From: CAWBYL01 sp963793025
Lineage (GTDB): Bacteria > Actinomycetota > Acidimicrobiia > Acidimicrobiales > Acidimicrobilacustridaceae
NCBI GenBank assembly: GCA_963793025.1
Contig: CAWBYL010000005.1
Coordinates: 419,821 to 483,820, forward strand
DNA length: 64,000 bases
Direction: 5' to 3'
The notes beneath the pieces are model-generated. The model worked only from the letters and a program-made list of their open reading frames with translations. It searched no databases and was not told the DNA's origin. The position numbers were made by a program, and so were the translations under genes. Of the stretch, positions 1 to 8,121 are shown piece by piece (positions within the stretch are counted from its first letter, which is position 1; each line of letters opens with the position of its first letter).

Positions 1-1020
1 GTCGCAGGTCCGACACCGACCGTCGCCGGTCAGGCCCCACGACCGCAGCTCGTACCAGTCCCGCACGACGACGGCCGCACCGCAGCTCGGGCACAGGGTG
101 GTGTCCCCGGCGGCGTCGTGGACGTTGCCGGTGTAGACGTGGTGCAGGCCGTTCTCCCGCCCGATGTGGCGCGCCCGCGTGAGCGTGGCCGGGGGTGTGG
201 CCGGTATGTCGCGCATCCGGTAGTCGGGGTGGAAGGCGCTGAAGTGCAGCGGGACGTCAGGGCCGAGGTGCTCCATCACCCACGTCGTCAGCGCCTGCAG
301 CTCGTCGTCGGAGTCGTTGAGGCCGGGGATGAGCAGTGTGGTGATCTCGAGCCAGGTGTCGGTCTCGTGGTGGATGTATTCGAGGGTGTCGAGCACCGGG
401 GCCAGAGCCCCCGCAGCGACGTGGCGGTAGAAGTCCTCGGTGAAGCCCTTGAGGTCGATGTTGGCGGCGTCGACTGCGGAGTAGAGCTCGCGCCGGGCGG
501 CGTCGTTGGCGTACCCGGCGGACACGGCCACGGTCCTGACCCCCGCCTCGCGACACGCCGCCGCGGTGTCCACCGCGTACTCGAGGAACACCACGGGGTC
601 GTTGTAGGTGAACGCCACCGAGGCGCACCCCAACTCCCGGGCGGCGGTGGCGATGTCGTCGGGGGCGGCGGAGTCGCTCAGGCGGTCGGTCTCCTTGGAC
701 TTCGAGATGTCCCAGTTCTGGCAGAAGCGGCAGGCCAGGTTGCACCCGGCGGTGCCGAAGGACAGCACCGAGGTGCCCGGCAGGAAGTGGTTGAGCGGCT
801 TCTTCTCGATGGGGTCGACGCAGTAGCCGCTCGACCGGCCGTAGGTCGTGAGCACGACACCGTCCCCCGCCCGGCCCCGCACGAAGCAGACGCCTCGCTG
901 CCCGTCGTGGAGCTTGCAGGCCCGGGGGCACACGTCGCACTGGACGCGGCCGTCGTCGAGGCGGTGCCAGTGACGGGTGGTCACGGTGTGTGGATCGGCG
1001 AGCGAGACGGCCTCCCCCAT
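1..1020 (-). CDS. amrS: AmmeMemoRadiSam system radical SAM enzyme AmrS (C-terminal end missing)
   Basis: Radical SAM protein of the AmmeMemoRadiSam family, whose substrate is not firmly known. Reading leftward from an ATG at 1018-1020, 340 codons stay open to the window edge. The radical SAM cysteines are visible as GCNLACRFCQNW (Cys93, Cys97, Cys100). An N-terminal cysteine cluster (C28, C31, C35, C45) and a C-terminal zinc-ribbon-like LCPSCG...CRTC match the family. Only the last residues should be lost. The start is supported by a TACCCT box 7 nt upstream, which suggests a leaderless mRNA. The usual partners AmmeMemoRadiSam protein A and B are not in the window and could lie to the left. 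Family call is secure. Confidence 0.93.
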   Translation of the reverse strand, partial: MGEAVSLADPHTVTTRHWHRLDDGRVQCDVCPRACKLHDGQRGVCFVRGRAGDGVVLTTYGRSSGYCVDPIEKKPLNHFLPGTSVLSFGTAGCNLACRFCQNWDISKSKETDRLSDSAAPDDIATAARELGCASVAFTYNDPVVFLEYAVDTAAACREAGVRTVAVSAGYANDAARRELYSAVDAANIDLKGFTEDFYRHVAAGALAPVLDTLEYIHHETDTWLEITTLLIPGLNDSDDELQALTTWVMEHLGPDVPLHFSAFHPDYRMRDIPATPPATLTRARHIGRENGLHHVYTGNVHDAAGDTTLCPSCGAAVVVRDWYELRSWGLTGDGRCRTCD

Positions 1021-1027
1021 GACGTCG

Positions 1028-1033
1028 AGGGTA
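1028..1033 (-). promoter_or_regulatory. -10 box of amrS (leaderless)
   Basis: TACCCT on the minus strand ends 7 nt before the amrS ATG. This matches the spacing seen ahead of many other starts in the window and leaves no room for a Shine-Dalgarno site. Confidence 0.55.
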
Positions 1034-1114
1034 CGACGGCGAGGGCCCTGAGCAAACAGGGTCGGTGGTCTGGAAGACTCACCCCTGGCCTGCCCCACGG
1101 TGAAGAGGTGACGG

Positions 1115-1897
1115 ATGAAGGCGCTCGGCATCGACATCGGTGGAACCGGAATCAAGGGGGCGGTGGTCGACACCAAGAAGGGTCGCCTGGTCACGGACCG
1201 CCTGCGGTTGTTGACCCCGGAGCCGGCGACGCCCGAGGCGGTGGCGGCCACGGTGTCGTCGGTGGCCCGCCACTTCGACTGGGACGGTCCGATCGGTTGC
1301 ACCTTCCCCGGTGTGGTGAAGGGCGGTCACGTCCACACGGCCGCCAACCTCGACAAGGCCTGGGTCGACCTCGACGCGGCCGGGCTGATCAGCGAGGCCA
1401 CCGGCTGTGCGGTCACCCTCGTGAACGACGCGGACGCCGCCGGGGAGGCCGAGGCCCGCTTCGGTGCGGCGCGGGGGAAGGCCGGCGTCGTCATCACCGT
1501 CACCCTGGGCACCGGCATCGGCTCGGCGGTGGTCGTCGACGGTCGCCTGCTGCCCAACACCGAGCTGGGTCACCTGACGCTGCGGGGCGGCGACGCCGAG
1601 GACTGGGCCGCCAACTCGGTGCGGGAGCGACTGGAGCTCGACTGGGACGAGTGGGCCTCCCGGGTCGACGAGTACCTGCGGATGGTCGAGGACCTGCTGT
1701 GGCCCGACCTGTTCATCATCGGGGGCGGTGTCTCCAAGAAGGGAGATCGCTTCCTCCCGAAGCTCACGTGCCGGACGCCCGTGGTCCCGGCCGAGCTGCT
1801 CAACCAGGCCGGCATCGTGGGCGGGGCACTGGCCGTGCACCGCCACCACGACAAGCATGGTGACCACGGCCAGGCGATGCCCAAGAAGAAGAGGTGA
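1115..1897 (+). CDS. ppgK: Polyphosphate glucokinase (ROK family)
   Basis: Phosphorylates glucose in the cytoplasm using polyphosphate (and usually ATP) as donor, feeding glycolysis. The 260 residues are normal for PpgK. The N-terminal phosphate-binding loop DIGGTGIKGA lies at residues 7-16, the ROK pattern LGTGIGSAVVVDG is central, and ELGHLTLRGG follows. The start ATG has a GAAGAGG ribosome site at good distance. It is divergent from amrS. The C-terminus is basic (PKKKR). Family assignment is firm; preference for polyphosphate over ATP is inferred from homology. Confidence 0.92.
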   Translation: MKALGIDIGGTGIKGAVVDTKKGRLVTDRLRLLTPEPATPEAVAATVSSVARHFDWDGPIGCTFPGVVKGGHVHTAANLDKAWVDLDAAGLISEATGCAVTLVNDADAAGEAEARFGAARGKAGVVITVTLGTGIGSAVVVDGRLLPNTELGHLTLRGGDAEDWAANSVRERLELDWDEWASRVDEYLRMVEDLLWPDLFIIGGGVSKKGDRFLPKLTCRTPVVPAELLNQAGIVGGALAVHRHHDKHGDHGQAMPKKKR

Positions 1898-1906
1898 CCG
1901 GGCTGG

Positions 1907-2584
1907 TCACACGGTCTGCAGCTCGGGCGGCAGGTGACCGGTGTCGGAGAAGCGGAACAGGCTGAACGACTGGGCGCCGGCCACCGGCATCGTCCGCACC
2001 ACGCTGACCGATGCGTGGAAGGACACGAACCGCTCCCACTCCCACGGCACCGGCTCGATGCCGAGAAGGTGACCGAGGCAGACCGCGTCGGTGCCGGCGT
2101 GGGCCACCACCACGACCCGCGGGCCGGGGTCCTCGACCTGCCACAGGCGCGGGAACTCGGTGAGTCGCCGGCACCCGAGCTCACCCATGAGCCCGACCAG
2201 GCCCGTCGTCACCCGGCGGTGGAAGTCACGGAAGGACTCACCGCCGGGTAGGCCGTCCCACTGCTCGTCGAGGGGGCGGGCCCGACCGTCGGCGAAGGCC
2301 CGTTCCACCACCTCCGAGGGCGTGCCCTCCCATGCCGGCGACCGGATCTCGGGTAGCCACTCCAGCACTTCGGGCTCCATCCCGAGGGCCCTGGCCACCG
2401 GCGCGGCGGTCTGGCGGGCCCGCACGAGGGGGGAGACGAAGAGCCGGTCGACAATCCGATCCCGGAAGGCGTCACCCAGTCGGTCGGCCTGACGCCGGCC
2501 GATCTCGGTCAGCGGGGGATCCTGGACGCTGAGCCCGTTTCGATCCCACTCGGGCTGTCCGTGGCGGATGAAGACCAGTTCCAT
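1907..2584 (-). CDS. Histidine phosphatase superfamily (phosphoglycerate-mutase-like) protein
   Basis: Cytoplasmic phosphatase or mutase-like enzyme with a catalytic histidine in FIRHGQPEW near the N-terminus. A second conserved histidine lies in VVVVAHAGTDAV in the C-terminal third. The 225-residue length fits the cobalamin-phosphatase/PhoE branch. The substrate cannot be told from sequence. I chose the second in-frame ATG (2582-2584) because AGGA lies 8 nt before it; an ATG nine bases further upstream (2593) is possible. It converges on ppgK with a 9-nt gap. Confidence 0.85.
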   Translation of the reverse strand: MELVFIRHGQPEWDRNGLSVQDPPLTEIGRRQADRLGDAFRDRIVDRLFVSPLVRARQTAAPVARALGMEPEVLEWLPEIRSPAWEGTPSEVVERAFADGRARPLDEQWDGLPGGESFRDFHRRVTTGLVGLMGELGCRRLTEFPRLWQVEDPGPRVVVVAHAGTDAVCLGHLLGIEPVPWEWERFVSFHASVSVVRTMPVAGAQSFSLFRFSDTGHLPPELQTV

Positions 2585-2614
2585 GGACGCCATCCTGCCC
2601 GCCCGCCCGTGGGA

Positions 2615-2848
2615 TCAGTGCCGGCCGCCCGGGCGCCGGCGGTGGCGGGCGGCCCAGCAGCCGTGGTGCCAGTGGCGCCTCAGGTCGGCGGCCAGCAACG
2701 GGACGGCGACCACGTGGCCGGTCCCCGGACGGATGTCCTGGTTGCAGCCCGGGCACACGTAGGTCTTGGTGGCCTGGTAGGGCTGGATCCGACGGACCTC
2801 GACCTCGTTGCCGTCGGCGTCGACCTCGATGTCGTCGGACGGGAACAC
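2615..2848 (-). CDS. Small zinc-ribbon-like actinobacterial protein
   Basis: A 77-residue protein of unknown function. It has YVCPGCNQDIRPGTGHVVAVP followed by HWHHGCW, a Cys-x2-Cys ... His/Cys pattern that would bind one zinc. Short proteins of this layout are common in Actinomycetota and are often mislabelled ATP/GTP-binding protein. The start is a GTG at 2846-2848, four bases after the stop of the tiny membrane gene, so the two are probably translated together. It could regulate or bind RNA, but nothing in the sequence decides this. Confidence 0.7.
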   Translation of the reverse strand: MFPSDDIEVDADGNEVEVRRIQPYQATKTYVCPGCNQDIRPGTGHVVAVPLLAADLRRHWHHGCWAARHRRRPGGRH

Positions 2849-2852
2849 CCGC

Positions 2853-2963
2853 TCAGCCGAAGAAGGCCCACACGACGAGGGCCAGGCACACCGCCAGGGC
2901 GGCGACGACCATGACGTAGTCGGCGGGCGAACGGCGGTGTTGGCGATGCGGATTGAAGCCCAC
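2853..2963 (-). CDS. 36-residue single-pass membrane protein
   Basis: A very short gene: GTG start at 2961-2963 and TGA at 2853-2855. The product has a basic N-terminus (NPHRQHRRSP) and one hydrophobic helix (DYVMVVAALAVCLALVVWAF) ending in a short tail. A GATACT box just upstream would fit a leaderless start. It lies four bases ahead of the zinc-ribbon gene. Similar short membrane proteins occur in Actinomycetota, but I cannot name a family. The hydrophobic helix and context support it; the exact start is uncertain. Confidence 0.5.
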   Translation of the reverse strand: MGFNPHRQHRRSPADYVMVVAALAVCLALVVWAFFG

Positions 2964-3021
2964 GCCTCAAGTATCGCCGGTCGGCTGTCGGACCCCGAAT
3001 CGGGGGCGGCGATGCCGCTGG

Positions 3022-3027
3022 TAGCGT
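3022..3027 (+). promoter_or_regulatory. -10 box of the cytochrome c gene (leaderless)
   Basis: TAGCGT ends 8 nt before the ATG at 3036. This decides that start against longer in-frame options. Confidence 0.55.
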
Positions 3028-3035
3028 CGCTCGCC

Positions 3036-3389
3036 ATGCGGTCGGCCAAGCTCTTCGTCGTCGGTGTGGCGCTCGCCTGTTCGGCGACGTTCGTGGGGGC
3101 GTGTGGCGGCCAGTCGACCCCGGCCACACCCTCCGATCCGGTGCTGGCCCAGGGCCAGCAGATCTACAACGCCAACTGCTCGAGCTGTCACGGCAAGGGC
3201 GGCGGGGGAGGGCTGGGGCCCAAGTTGGCCGGCGTGGTGGCGGCCCGCTTCCCGGACATCGCCGATCAGGAGGCGGTCATCGCCCAGGGCCGCGACCAGA
3301 TGCCGTCGTTCTCCAAGAAGCTCTCGGCCGACGAGATCAACGCCGTGGCCCGCTACGAGCGCGAGGTGCTCGGCCAGGACAAGGGCTAG
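3036..3389 (+). CDS. Cytochrome c lipoprotein (class I, c-type heme)
   Basis: Exported electron carrier of 117 residues. An N-terminal hydrophobic segment ends in a lipobox around VGAC, so the protein is likely lipid-anchored outside the membrane. The heme-binding motif is CSSCH, and the downstream methionine ligand is probably in QMPSFS. The spacing IYNANCSSCHGKGGGGG...LGPKL is typical of cytochrome c6/cbb3-type small cytochromes. It stands alone, so its redox partner is unknown. The SURF1 gene near 41.7 kb shows that the cell has a heme-copper oxidase. Confidence 0.88.
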   Translation: MRSAKLFVVGVALACSATFVGACGGQSTPATPSDPVLAQGQQIYNANCSSCHGKGGGGGLGPKLAGVVAARFPDIADQEAVIAQGRDQMPSFSKKLSADEINAVARYEREVLGQDKG

Positions 3390-3429
3390 TCGCGCGCCGT
3401 CTCGCGAGCGGCCGCCGACGGTCCGGCCG

Positions 3430-3459
3430 TTGTGGCTGTCACACCCCGCGCCCTACGAT
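3430..3459 (+). promoter_or_regulatory. Promoter of comM
   Basis: TTGTGG (3430-3435), 18 nt, TACGAT (3454-3459). It leaves a leader of about 60 nt with a GGAGG ribosome site 5 nt before the comM ATG, unlike the leaderless genes nearby. Confidence 0.45.
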
Positions 3460-3526
3460 CGTGCTGCTCGGTGGCTGCGGCCGCCCTCCATCCCGGCACC
3501 TGGTGCCGTGAACACCGGAGGGCCGC

Positions 3527-5041
3527 ATGCTCGCCACCGTCTCGTCCGCCACCCTGCTCGGGGTCGACGGCTTCCCGGTCACCGTCGAGGTCCACGTGGG
3601 GCAGGGTCTGCCCGCCTTCACCGTCGTGGGCCTACCGGACACATCGTGTCGCGAGGCACACGACCGAGTGCGAGCCGCCCTCCTGACGAGCGACTTCACC
3701 TGGCCTGATCGGCGCACCACGGTCAACCTGGCTCCCACCTCGGTGCGCAAGATGGGGTCCTCCCTCGACCTGGCCATCGCCATCGGTGTGCTGCTGGCCA
3801 GCGAGCAGATCACCCCCGAGGAGGTGGGGGAGCGGGCCTTCGTCGCCGAGCTCGGCCTCGACGGGACCCTCCGCCACGTCCCCGGTGTGCTCTCCCTGGC
3901 CGACGCCGTCAGGGCGCCCGAGGTCGTGGTGGCCCGCCCCTCCGCCTTCGAGGCCGGGCTGATCGGGCGGCTGCGGGTCCGTTCCGCCCCCGACCTGCGT
4001 TCCCTCGTGGCGGCCATGAAGGCCGACACGCCCTGGCCCCGTCCCCCCGACGATCCGATTCCGCCGTCGGCCCCACCCCCGCCTGATCTGGCCGACGTGC
4101 GGGGGCACCCGGTCGCCCGCACCGCTCTGGAGGTCGCCGCCGCCGGGGGCCACCACCTGTTGATGATCGGCCCCCCGGGGGCGGGCAAGACGATGCTCGC
4201 CCAACGCCTGCCCGGCGTGCTGCCCGACCTCGACGACGACCGAGCTCTCGAGGTCACCCGGGTCCACTCCGCCGCCGGCCTCTCCCTTCCGGGCGGGCTG
4301 GTCCGACGCCCGCCGCTGCGGGCGCCCCACCACGGGTCGAGCGCCGTGGCCATGGTGGGCGGTGGCAGTGGACGACTGCGGCCGGGCGAGATCTCGCTGG
4401 CCCACGGCGGCGTGTTGTTCCTCGACGAGCTGGGAGAGTTCTCCGCCGTCGTCCTCGACTCGCTGCGCCAGCCCTTGGAGGAGGGGCTCATCCGGATCGC
4501 CCGGGCCGAGACGCGGGTCACCGTCCCGGCCCGCTTCCTGCTCGTGGGGGCCATGAACCCGTGCCCGTGTGGCGAGGGCATGACCCCGGCGGCGTGCCGG
4601 TGCACCGACCGATCACTCGAGCGGTACCGCCGGCGGGTCTCGGGCCCGCTCCTCGACCGCTTCGATCTCCGCCTCGACGTCCACCGGCCCGATCCCCACC
4701 ACCTCCTGCACGGAGCGCCGGCCGACTCCTCGTCGCTGGTGGCCGCCCGAGTGCGGGCGGCTCGGGCCCGGGCGGTGGCGCGAGGGGTGCGGGCCAACGC
4801 CGACATCGCCGGGCCCGACCTGGAGCGGCTGGCCCCTCTCGATCGGGATGCCCTCGCGCTCGCCGAGCGAGCTCTCGTGCAGGGGCGTCTCACGGCACGA
4901 GGCCTGCGCCGGGTCTGGCGGGTGGCGTTGACCCTCGCCGACCTGGCCGACCACCACGGGCCGCTGCGAGCCGACCACCTGGCCGGCGCCCTGCAGCTGC
5001 GGTCCGATCCGAGCTTCCTCGTCACCCAGCGGGCGGGCTGA
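3527..5041 (+). CDS. comM: YifB/ComM family Mg-chelatase-like AAA+ ATPase
   Basis: Hexameric AAA+ helicase that promotes branch migration during natural transformation in proteobacteria; its role in Actinomycetota is less clear. The 504 residues have the ChlI-like N-terminal domain, Walker A GPPGAGKT at 215-222, Walker B LFLDELGEF, and the conserved zinc-type segment NPCPCG...CRC before the C-terminal lid. The full length is normal. It is followed after one base by dprA, the usual actinobacterial order, so DNA-uptake or recombination functions are clustered here. Confidence 0.94.
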   Translation: MLATVSSATLLGVDGFPVTVEVHVGQGLPAFTVVGLPDTSCREAHDRVRAALLTSDFTWPDRRTTVNLAPTSVRKMGSSLDLAIAIGVLLASEQITPEEVGERAFVAELGLDGTLRHVPGVLSLADAVRAPEVVVARPSAFEAGLIGRLRVRSAPDLRSLVAAMKADTPWPRPPDDPIPPSAPPPPDLADVRGHPVARTALEVAAAGGHHLLMIGPPGAGKTMLAQRLPGVLPDLDDDRALEVTRVHSAAGLSLPGGLVRRPPLRAPHHGSSAVAMVGGGSGRLRPGEISLAHGGVLFLDELGEFSAVVLDSLRQPLEEGLIRIARAETRVTVPARFLLVGAMNPCPCGEGMTPAACRCTDRSLERYRRRVSGPLLDRFDLRLDVHRPDPHHLLHGAPADSSSLVAARVRAARARAVARGVRANADIAGPDLERLAPLDRDALALAERALVQGRLTARGLRRVWRVALTLADLADHHGPLRADHLAGALQLRSDPSFLVTQRAG

Positions 5042-5042
5042 G

Positions 5043-6212
5043 GTGGCCTCCGCGAGCGCTGACCCGCTCTCCGGCCCCGGTGCCTCGCTCCCCGACGAGG
5101 CCCATGTGGCGGCCCTGGCCCGCCTGCCCCGGCTGGGGCCGGGCCGGCTCCGGGCCCTCCTCGCCGGGCGGGGCGCGGCCGAGGTGTGGTCGGCGGTGAG
5201 CGGCGGACGTCTCCCGGTCTCGGCCCTGGCCGCCGCCGGTGGTCGTGACGACCCCGTCACCCTGCTCGCGTCGTGGCGGCGAGCGGCCGAAGCCATCGAC
5301 CCCGAGACCTACTGGCGGGCTCACCTGGACGCCGGGGTCGGGGTGGCCCTTCCGTCGTCGGGCGCCTTCCCGCCTGCCTTGGCCAACGACATCGACCCGC
5401 CGGCGGTCGTGTTCTGGCGGGGCGACCTCGACCATCTGGCCGGGATGCGGGTCGCCATCGTGGGCACCCGCCGGGCCAGTCGCTACGGCATCGACGTCGC
5501 CCACGCCCTCGGCAAGGAGCTGGCCGCGTCCGGTGTGGCCGTGGTGTCGGGGCTGGCCCTCGGTATCGACGGGGCGGCCCACGCCGGCGCCCTCGCCGCG
5601 TCGGGCGCTCCTCCGATCGCCGTCGTCGGCAGCGGCCTCGACCGCATCTACCCGCGAGCCCATGGGGCCCTGTGGCGAGGCGTGGCCGAGGCGGGGGTGG
5701 TCCTCAGCGAGTACCCCCTCGGGGCGCCCGCCGCCGCCTGGCAGTTCCCCGCTCGGAACCGTCTGATCGCCGCCCTGGCCGACGTCGTGGTGGTGGTGGA
5801 GTCCCAGGCCCGCGGGGGTGCCATGGGCACTGCGGTCGAGGCCGGCCGACGGGGGCGTCCCGTCCTGGCCGTCCCCGGTCCGGTCACCGCGCCCACCTCC
5901 GACGGCACCAACCAGCTGCTCTTCGACGGTTGCGCGCCGGCTCGAGACGCCGCCGACGTCCTGCTCGCCCTCGGACAGGAACCGGGCATCCGCCGGGCCG
6001 CCGCTGAGGTCCGTCGGGCCCCGGCCGGCGCCGCCGCGACCGTTCTCGACGCGCTGCCATGGGGACCCGTGCCCGTCGAGCAGCTCGTCCTGGCCACGGG
6101 CCTCGACCTGGGTCCGGTCGCCCTCGCCCTCGACGAGTTGGAGGAGGCGGGGTGGGTGTCACGACGCGGCGGATGGGTCGAGCGTCTGGGCCGCGAGGCC
6201 GGGGCCGGTTGA
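5043..6212 (+). CDS. dprA: DNA-processing protein DprA
   Basis: Loads RecA on incoming single-stranded DNA. The 389 residues comprise an N-terminal helix-hairpin-helix-like region (LPRLGPGRLRALL) and the Rossmann-like core with VGTRRASRYG, SGLALGIDGAAHAGAL and PARNRLIAALAD. A C-terminal winged-helix DML1-like domain (LDALPWGPVPVEQL...LDELEEAGWV) follows. GTG start one base after the comM stop, so the pair is co-translated. Downstream is a tyrosine recombinase and whiG. Confidence 0.94.
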   Translation: MASASADPLSGPGASLPDEAHVAALARLPRLGPGRLRALLAGRGAAEVWSAVSGGRLPVSALAAAGGRDDPVTLLASWRRAAEAIDPETYWRAHLDAGVGVALPSSGAFPPALANDIDPPAVVFWRGDLDHLAGMRVAIVGTRRASRYGIDVAHALGKELAASGVAVVSGLALGIDGAAHAGALAASGAPPIAVVGSGLDRIYPRAHGALWRGVAEAGVVLSEYPLGAPAAAWQFPARNRLIAALADVVVVVESQARGGAMGTAVEAGRRGRPVLAVPGPVTAPTSDGTNQLLFDGCAPARDAADVLLALGQEPGIRRAAAEVRRAPAGAAATVLDALPWGPVPVEQLVLATGLDLGPVALALDELEEAGWVSRRGGWVERLGREAGAG

Positions 6213-6264
6213 CACCCAGCCATCACGATCGACCACAAACAGTGACGAAAGGGCTGGTCAGCAC

Positions 6265-6270
6265 TACCAT
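6265..6270 (+). promoter_or_regulatory. -10 box of the XerC/D gene (leaderless)
   Basis: TACCAT ends 7 nt before the ATG at 6278 and sets that start; no ribosome site is present. Confidence 0.5.
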
Positions 6271-6277
6271 TCGCCAG

Positions 6278-7174
6278 ATGCCGGACGAGCGCGACCCATG
6301 GTCGATCGACGCATTCGAGGCCTCGCTCCTCTCGGCTGCGCCGGCCACCGTGCTCGCCTACCGGTCGGATCTCGTCTCGTTCACCGTCTGGGCCGGGCGC
6401 CTCGGGGTCGACGATCCCCGTCTGGTCACCCGCACCGTCCTGCGCCGATACCTCGCCAACCTGACCACGCGCGCCTACGCCCGACGCACCATCGCCCGCA
6501 AGGCCTCCTCGCTGCGGCGCTACTTCGCCTGGTCGGCCCGCAGCGGGCGCATCGACGTCGATCCGGCGGCGGGCCTCAGCGCTCCTGGCGGTGCCGGTCG
6601 ACTGCCACGGGTCCTGCGCGACGACGAGCTCACCCAGGTCCTCGACGCCCCACCCGCCACCGTGGCCGATGATCCACCGGCCATCCGGTCCCGCGACGAC
6701 GCCGTCCTCGAGCTCCTGTACGGCAGCGGGCTGCGGGTGTCGGAGGTCTGTGGGCTGCGGCCCGACGACCTCGACCTCGACCGCCGGCGCGTGGTCGTGT
6801 GGGGGAAGGGGTCCAAGCAGCGGGTGGTTCCGCTCAGCCCCCCGGCCGCCGACGCCCTCCGGCAGTGGCTCGGCCACGGCCGTGCGGCCCTGGCCACCAC
6901 GGCGACGCCGGCCGACGCCGTGTTCCTCAATCGGGGTGGTCAGCGCCTCGGCCCACGCGACGTTCACCGTCTCCTCGACCGCCGAGCGCCGTCTCCCACC
7001 CACCCCCACGCCCTGCGCCACACCTTTGCCACCCACCTCCTCGACGGGGGCGCGGATCTCCGTGCGGTACAGGAGATGCTGGGCCATTCCGATCTTTCGA
7101 CGACGCAGCACTACACTCACGTAAGCAAGCAGCGGCTCCGTCGCGTGCTCGACTCAACCCATCCCAGGGCGTAG
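6278..7174 (+). CDS. Tyrosine recombinase XerC/XerD
   Basis: Site-specific recombinase acting at dif to resolve chromosome dimers. The 298 residues match Xer length. The N-terminal SAM-like core-binding domain (TVLAYRSDLVSFTVWA) is followed by the catalytic domain with Arg in GSGLRVSEVCGL, Lys in GKGSKQR, HALRHTFATHLL, LGHSDLSTTQHYTHV (second His and the tyrosine nucleophile). All catalytic residues are present. Whether it is the XerC or XerD of this cell cannot be decided here; the position between dprA and whiG favours the chromosomal Xer rather than a phage integrase. Confidence 0.92.
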   Translation: MPDERDPWSIDAFEASLLSAAPATVLAYRSDLVSFTVWAGRLGVDDPRLVTRTVLRRYLANLTTRAYARRTIARKASSLRRYFAWSARSGRIDVDPAAGLSAPGGAGRLPRVLRDDELTQVLDAPPATVADDPPAIRSRDDAVLELLYGSGLRVSEVCGLRPDDLDLDRRRVVVWGKGSKQRVVPLSPPAADALRQWLGHGRAALATTATPADAVFLNRGGQRLGPRDVHRLLDRRAPSPTHPHALRHTFATHLLDGGADLRAVQEMLGHSDLSTTQHYTHVSKQRLRRVLDSTHPRA

Positions 7175-7180
7175 CTCGAG

Positions 7181-7984
7181 ATGAGCGGGAAGCGGGAAGC
7201 AGGAAGCGTGGACGACGAGGCAGCGCAAACTGACGCCCTGTGGGCCCAGTACAAGGACTCCGGCGAGCGCGCCGACCGAGATCGACTGATCCTGGTGTAC
7301 GCGCCGCTGGTGAAGTACGTGGCCAGCCGGGTGGCCGTCGGTCTTCCCCACAACGTGGAGCAGGCCGATCTGGTCAGCTACGGCATGTTCGGGCTCATCG
7401 ACGCCATCGAGAAGTTCGATCTCGAGCGGGGCTTCAAGTTCGAGACCTACGCCATCTCCCGCATCCGCGGGGCCATCCTCGACGAGCTCCGCTCGATCGA
7501 CTGGGTGCCCCGGTCGGTGCGGGCCAAGGCCCGAGCCCTGGAGCAGGCCTACGCCAAGCTCGAGAACCAGCTCCGCCGCTCGCCCACCGAGGCCGAGGTC
7601 GCGGTCGAGCTCGATCTGACCGACGACCAGCTCCAGACCACGCTGTCGCAGATCTCCTTCATCGGCCTGGCCGCGCTGGACGAGATGCTGGGTGGTGGCG
7701 AGCGGGGCGAGTCGATGACGCTCGGCGACACCGTCGCCGACCTGCGCGAGGGCCCGGTGGCGGCGTTCGAGGTCGAGGAGATGAAGCACATCCTCGCCGA
7801 GGCCGTCAATGGCATGCCCGAGCGGGAGAAGCTCGTGCTCACCCTCTACTACTACGAGGGTCTCACCCTGGCCGAGATCGGCCGGGTCCTCGGGGTCACC
7901 GAGAGCCGGGTGTGCCAGATCCACACCAAGGCCGTCCTGCAGCTGCGCTCGCGCCTCCAGGCGTCCGAGCGTGAACCGGTCTGA
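7181..7984 (+). CDS. whiG: RNA polymerase sigma factor, WhiG/FliA family
   Basis: Sigma-28-type factor, related to WhiG (sporulation in Streptomyces) and FliA (flagella). The 267 residues have regions 2 (LVSYGMFGLIDAIEKFD and FETYAISRIRGAILDELRSIDWVPRSVR), 3 and 4 (LTLYYYEGLTLAEIGRVLGVTESRVCQIH). The start is uncertain: ATG at 7181 has no ribosome site, while GTG at 7208 follows AGGA closely. It lies just after the recombinase gene and upstream of an exported peptidase-like protein. No flagellar gene is visible in the window, so its regulon is unknown. Confidence 0.93.
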   Translation: MSGKREAGSVDDEAAQTDALWAQYKDSGERADRDRLILVYAPLVKYVASRVAVGLPHNVEQADLVSYGMFGLIDAIEKFDLERGFKFETYAISRIRGAILDELRSIDWVPRSVRAKARALEQAYAKLENQLRRSPTEAEVAVELDLTDDQLQTTLSQISFIGLAALDEMLGGGERGESMTLGDTVADLREGPVAAFEVEEMKHILAEAVNGMPEREKLVLTLYYYEGLTLAEIGRVLGVTESRVCQIHTKAVLQLRSRLQASEREPV

Positions 7985-8046
7985 CCCGGCCACCATCGGT
8001 CCGCCCGGACCCTCCCTCGTAGCTCTCGCCGCCCTCCGGCGGCCTC

Positions 8047-8082
8047 CGCGGCACTGAGCCGCGTTCGTGCCTGTTCGGGCAC
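8047..8082 (+). terminator. Tandem hairpins after whiG
   Basis: Two adjacent inverted repeats: CGCGGC/GCCGCG with a 5-nt loop (8047-8063) and GTGCC/GGCAC with a 6-nt loop (8067-8082), followed by a CCCCCTT tract. They probably reduce read-through from whiG; there is no real U-run. Confidence 0.4.
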
Positions 8083-8121
8083 CCCCTTCCCCCGGTATCC
8101 CGTCGCGCCCGGGGAGGGCAC

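Noticed and set aside
118..1863. 581-codon plus-strand frame across amrS and ppgK
   Set aside because: It crosses two clear genes in other frames and its translation is low-complexity Arg/Gly/Val.
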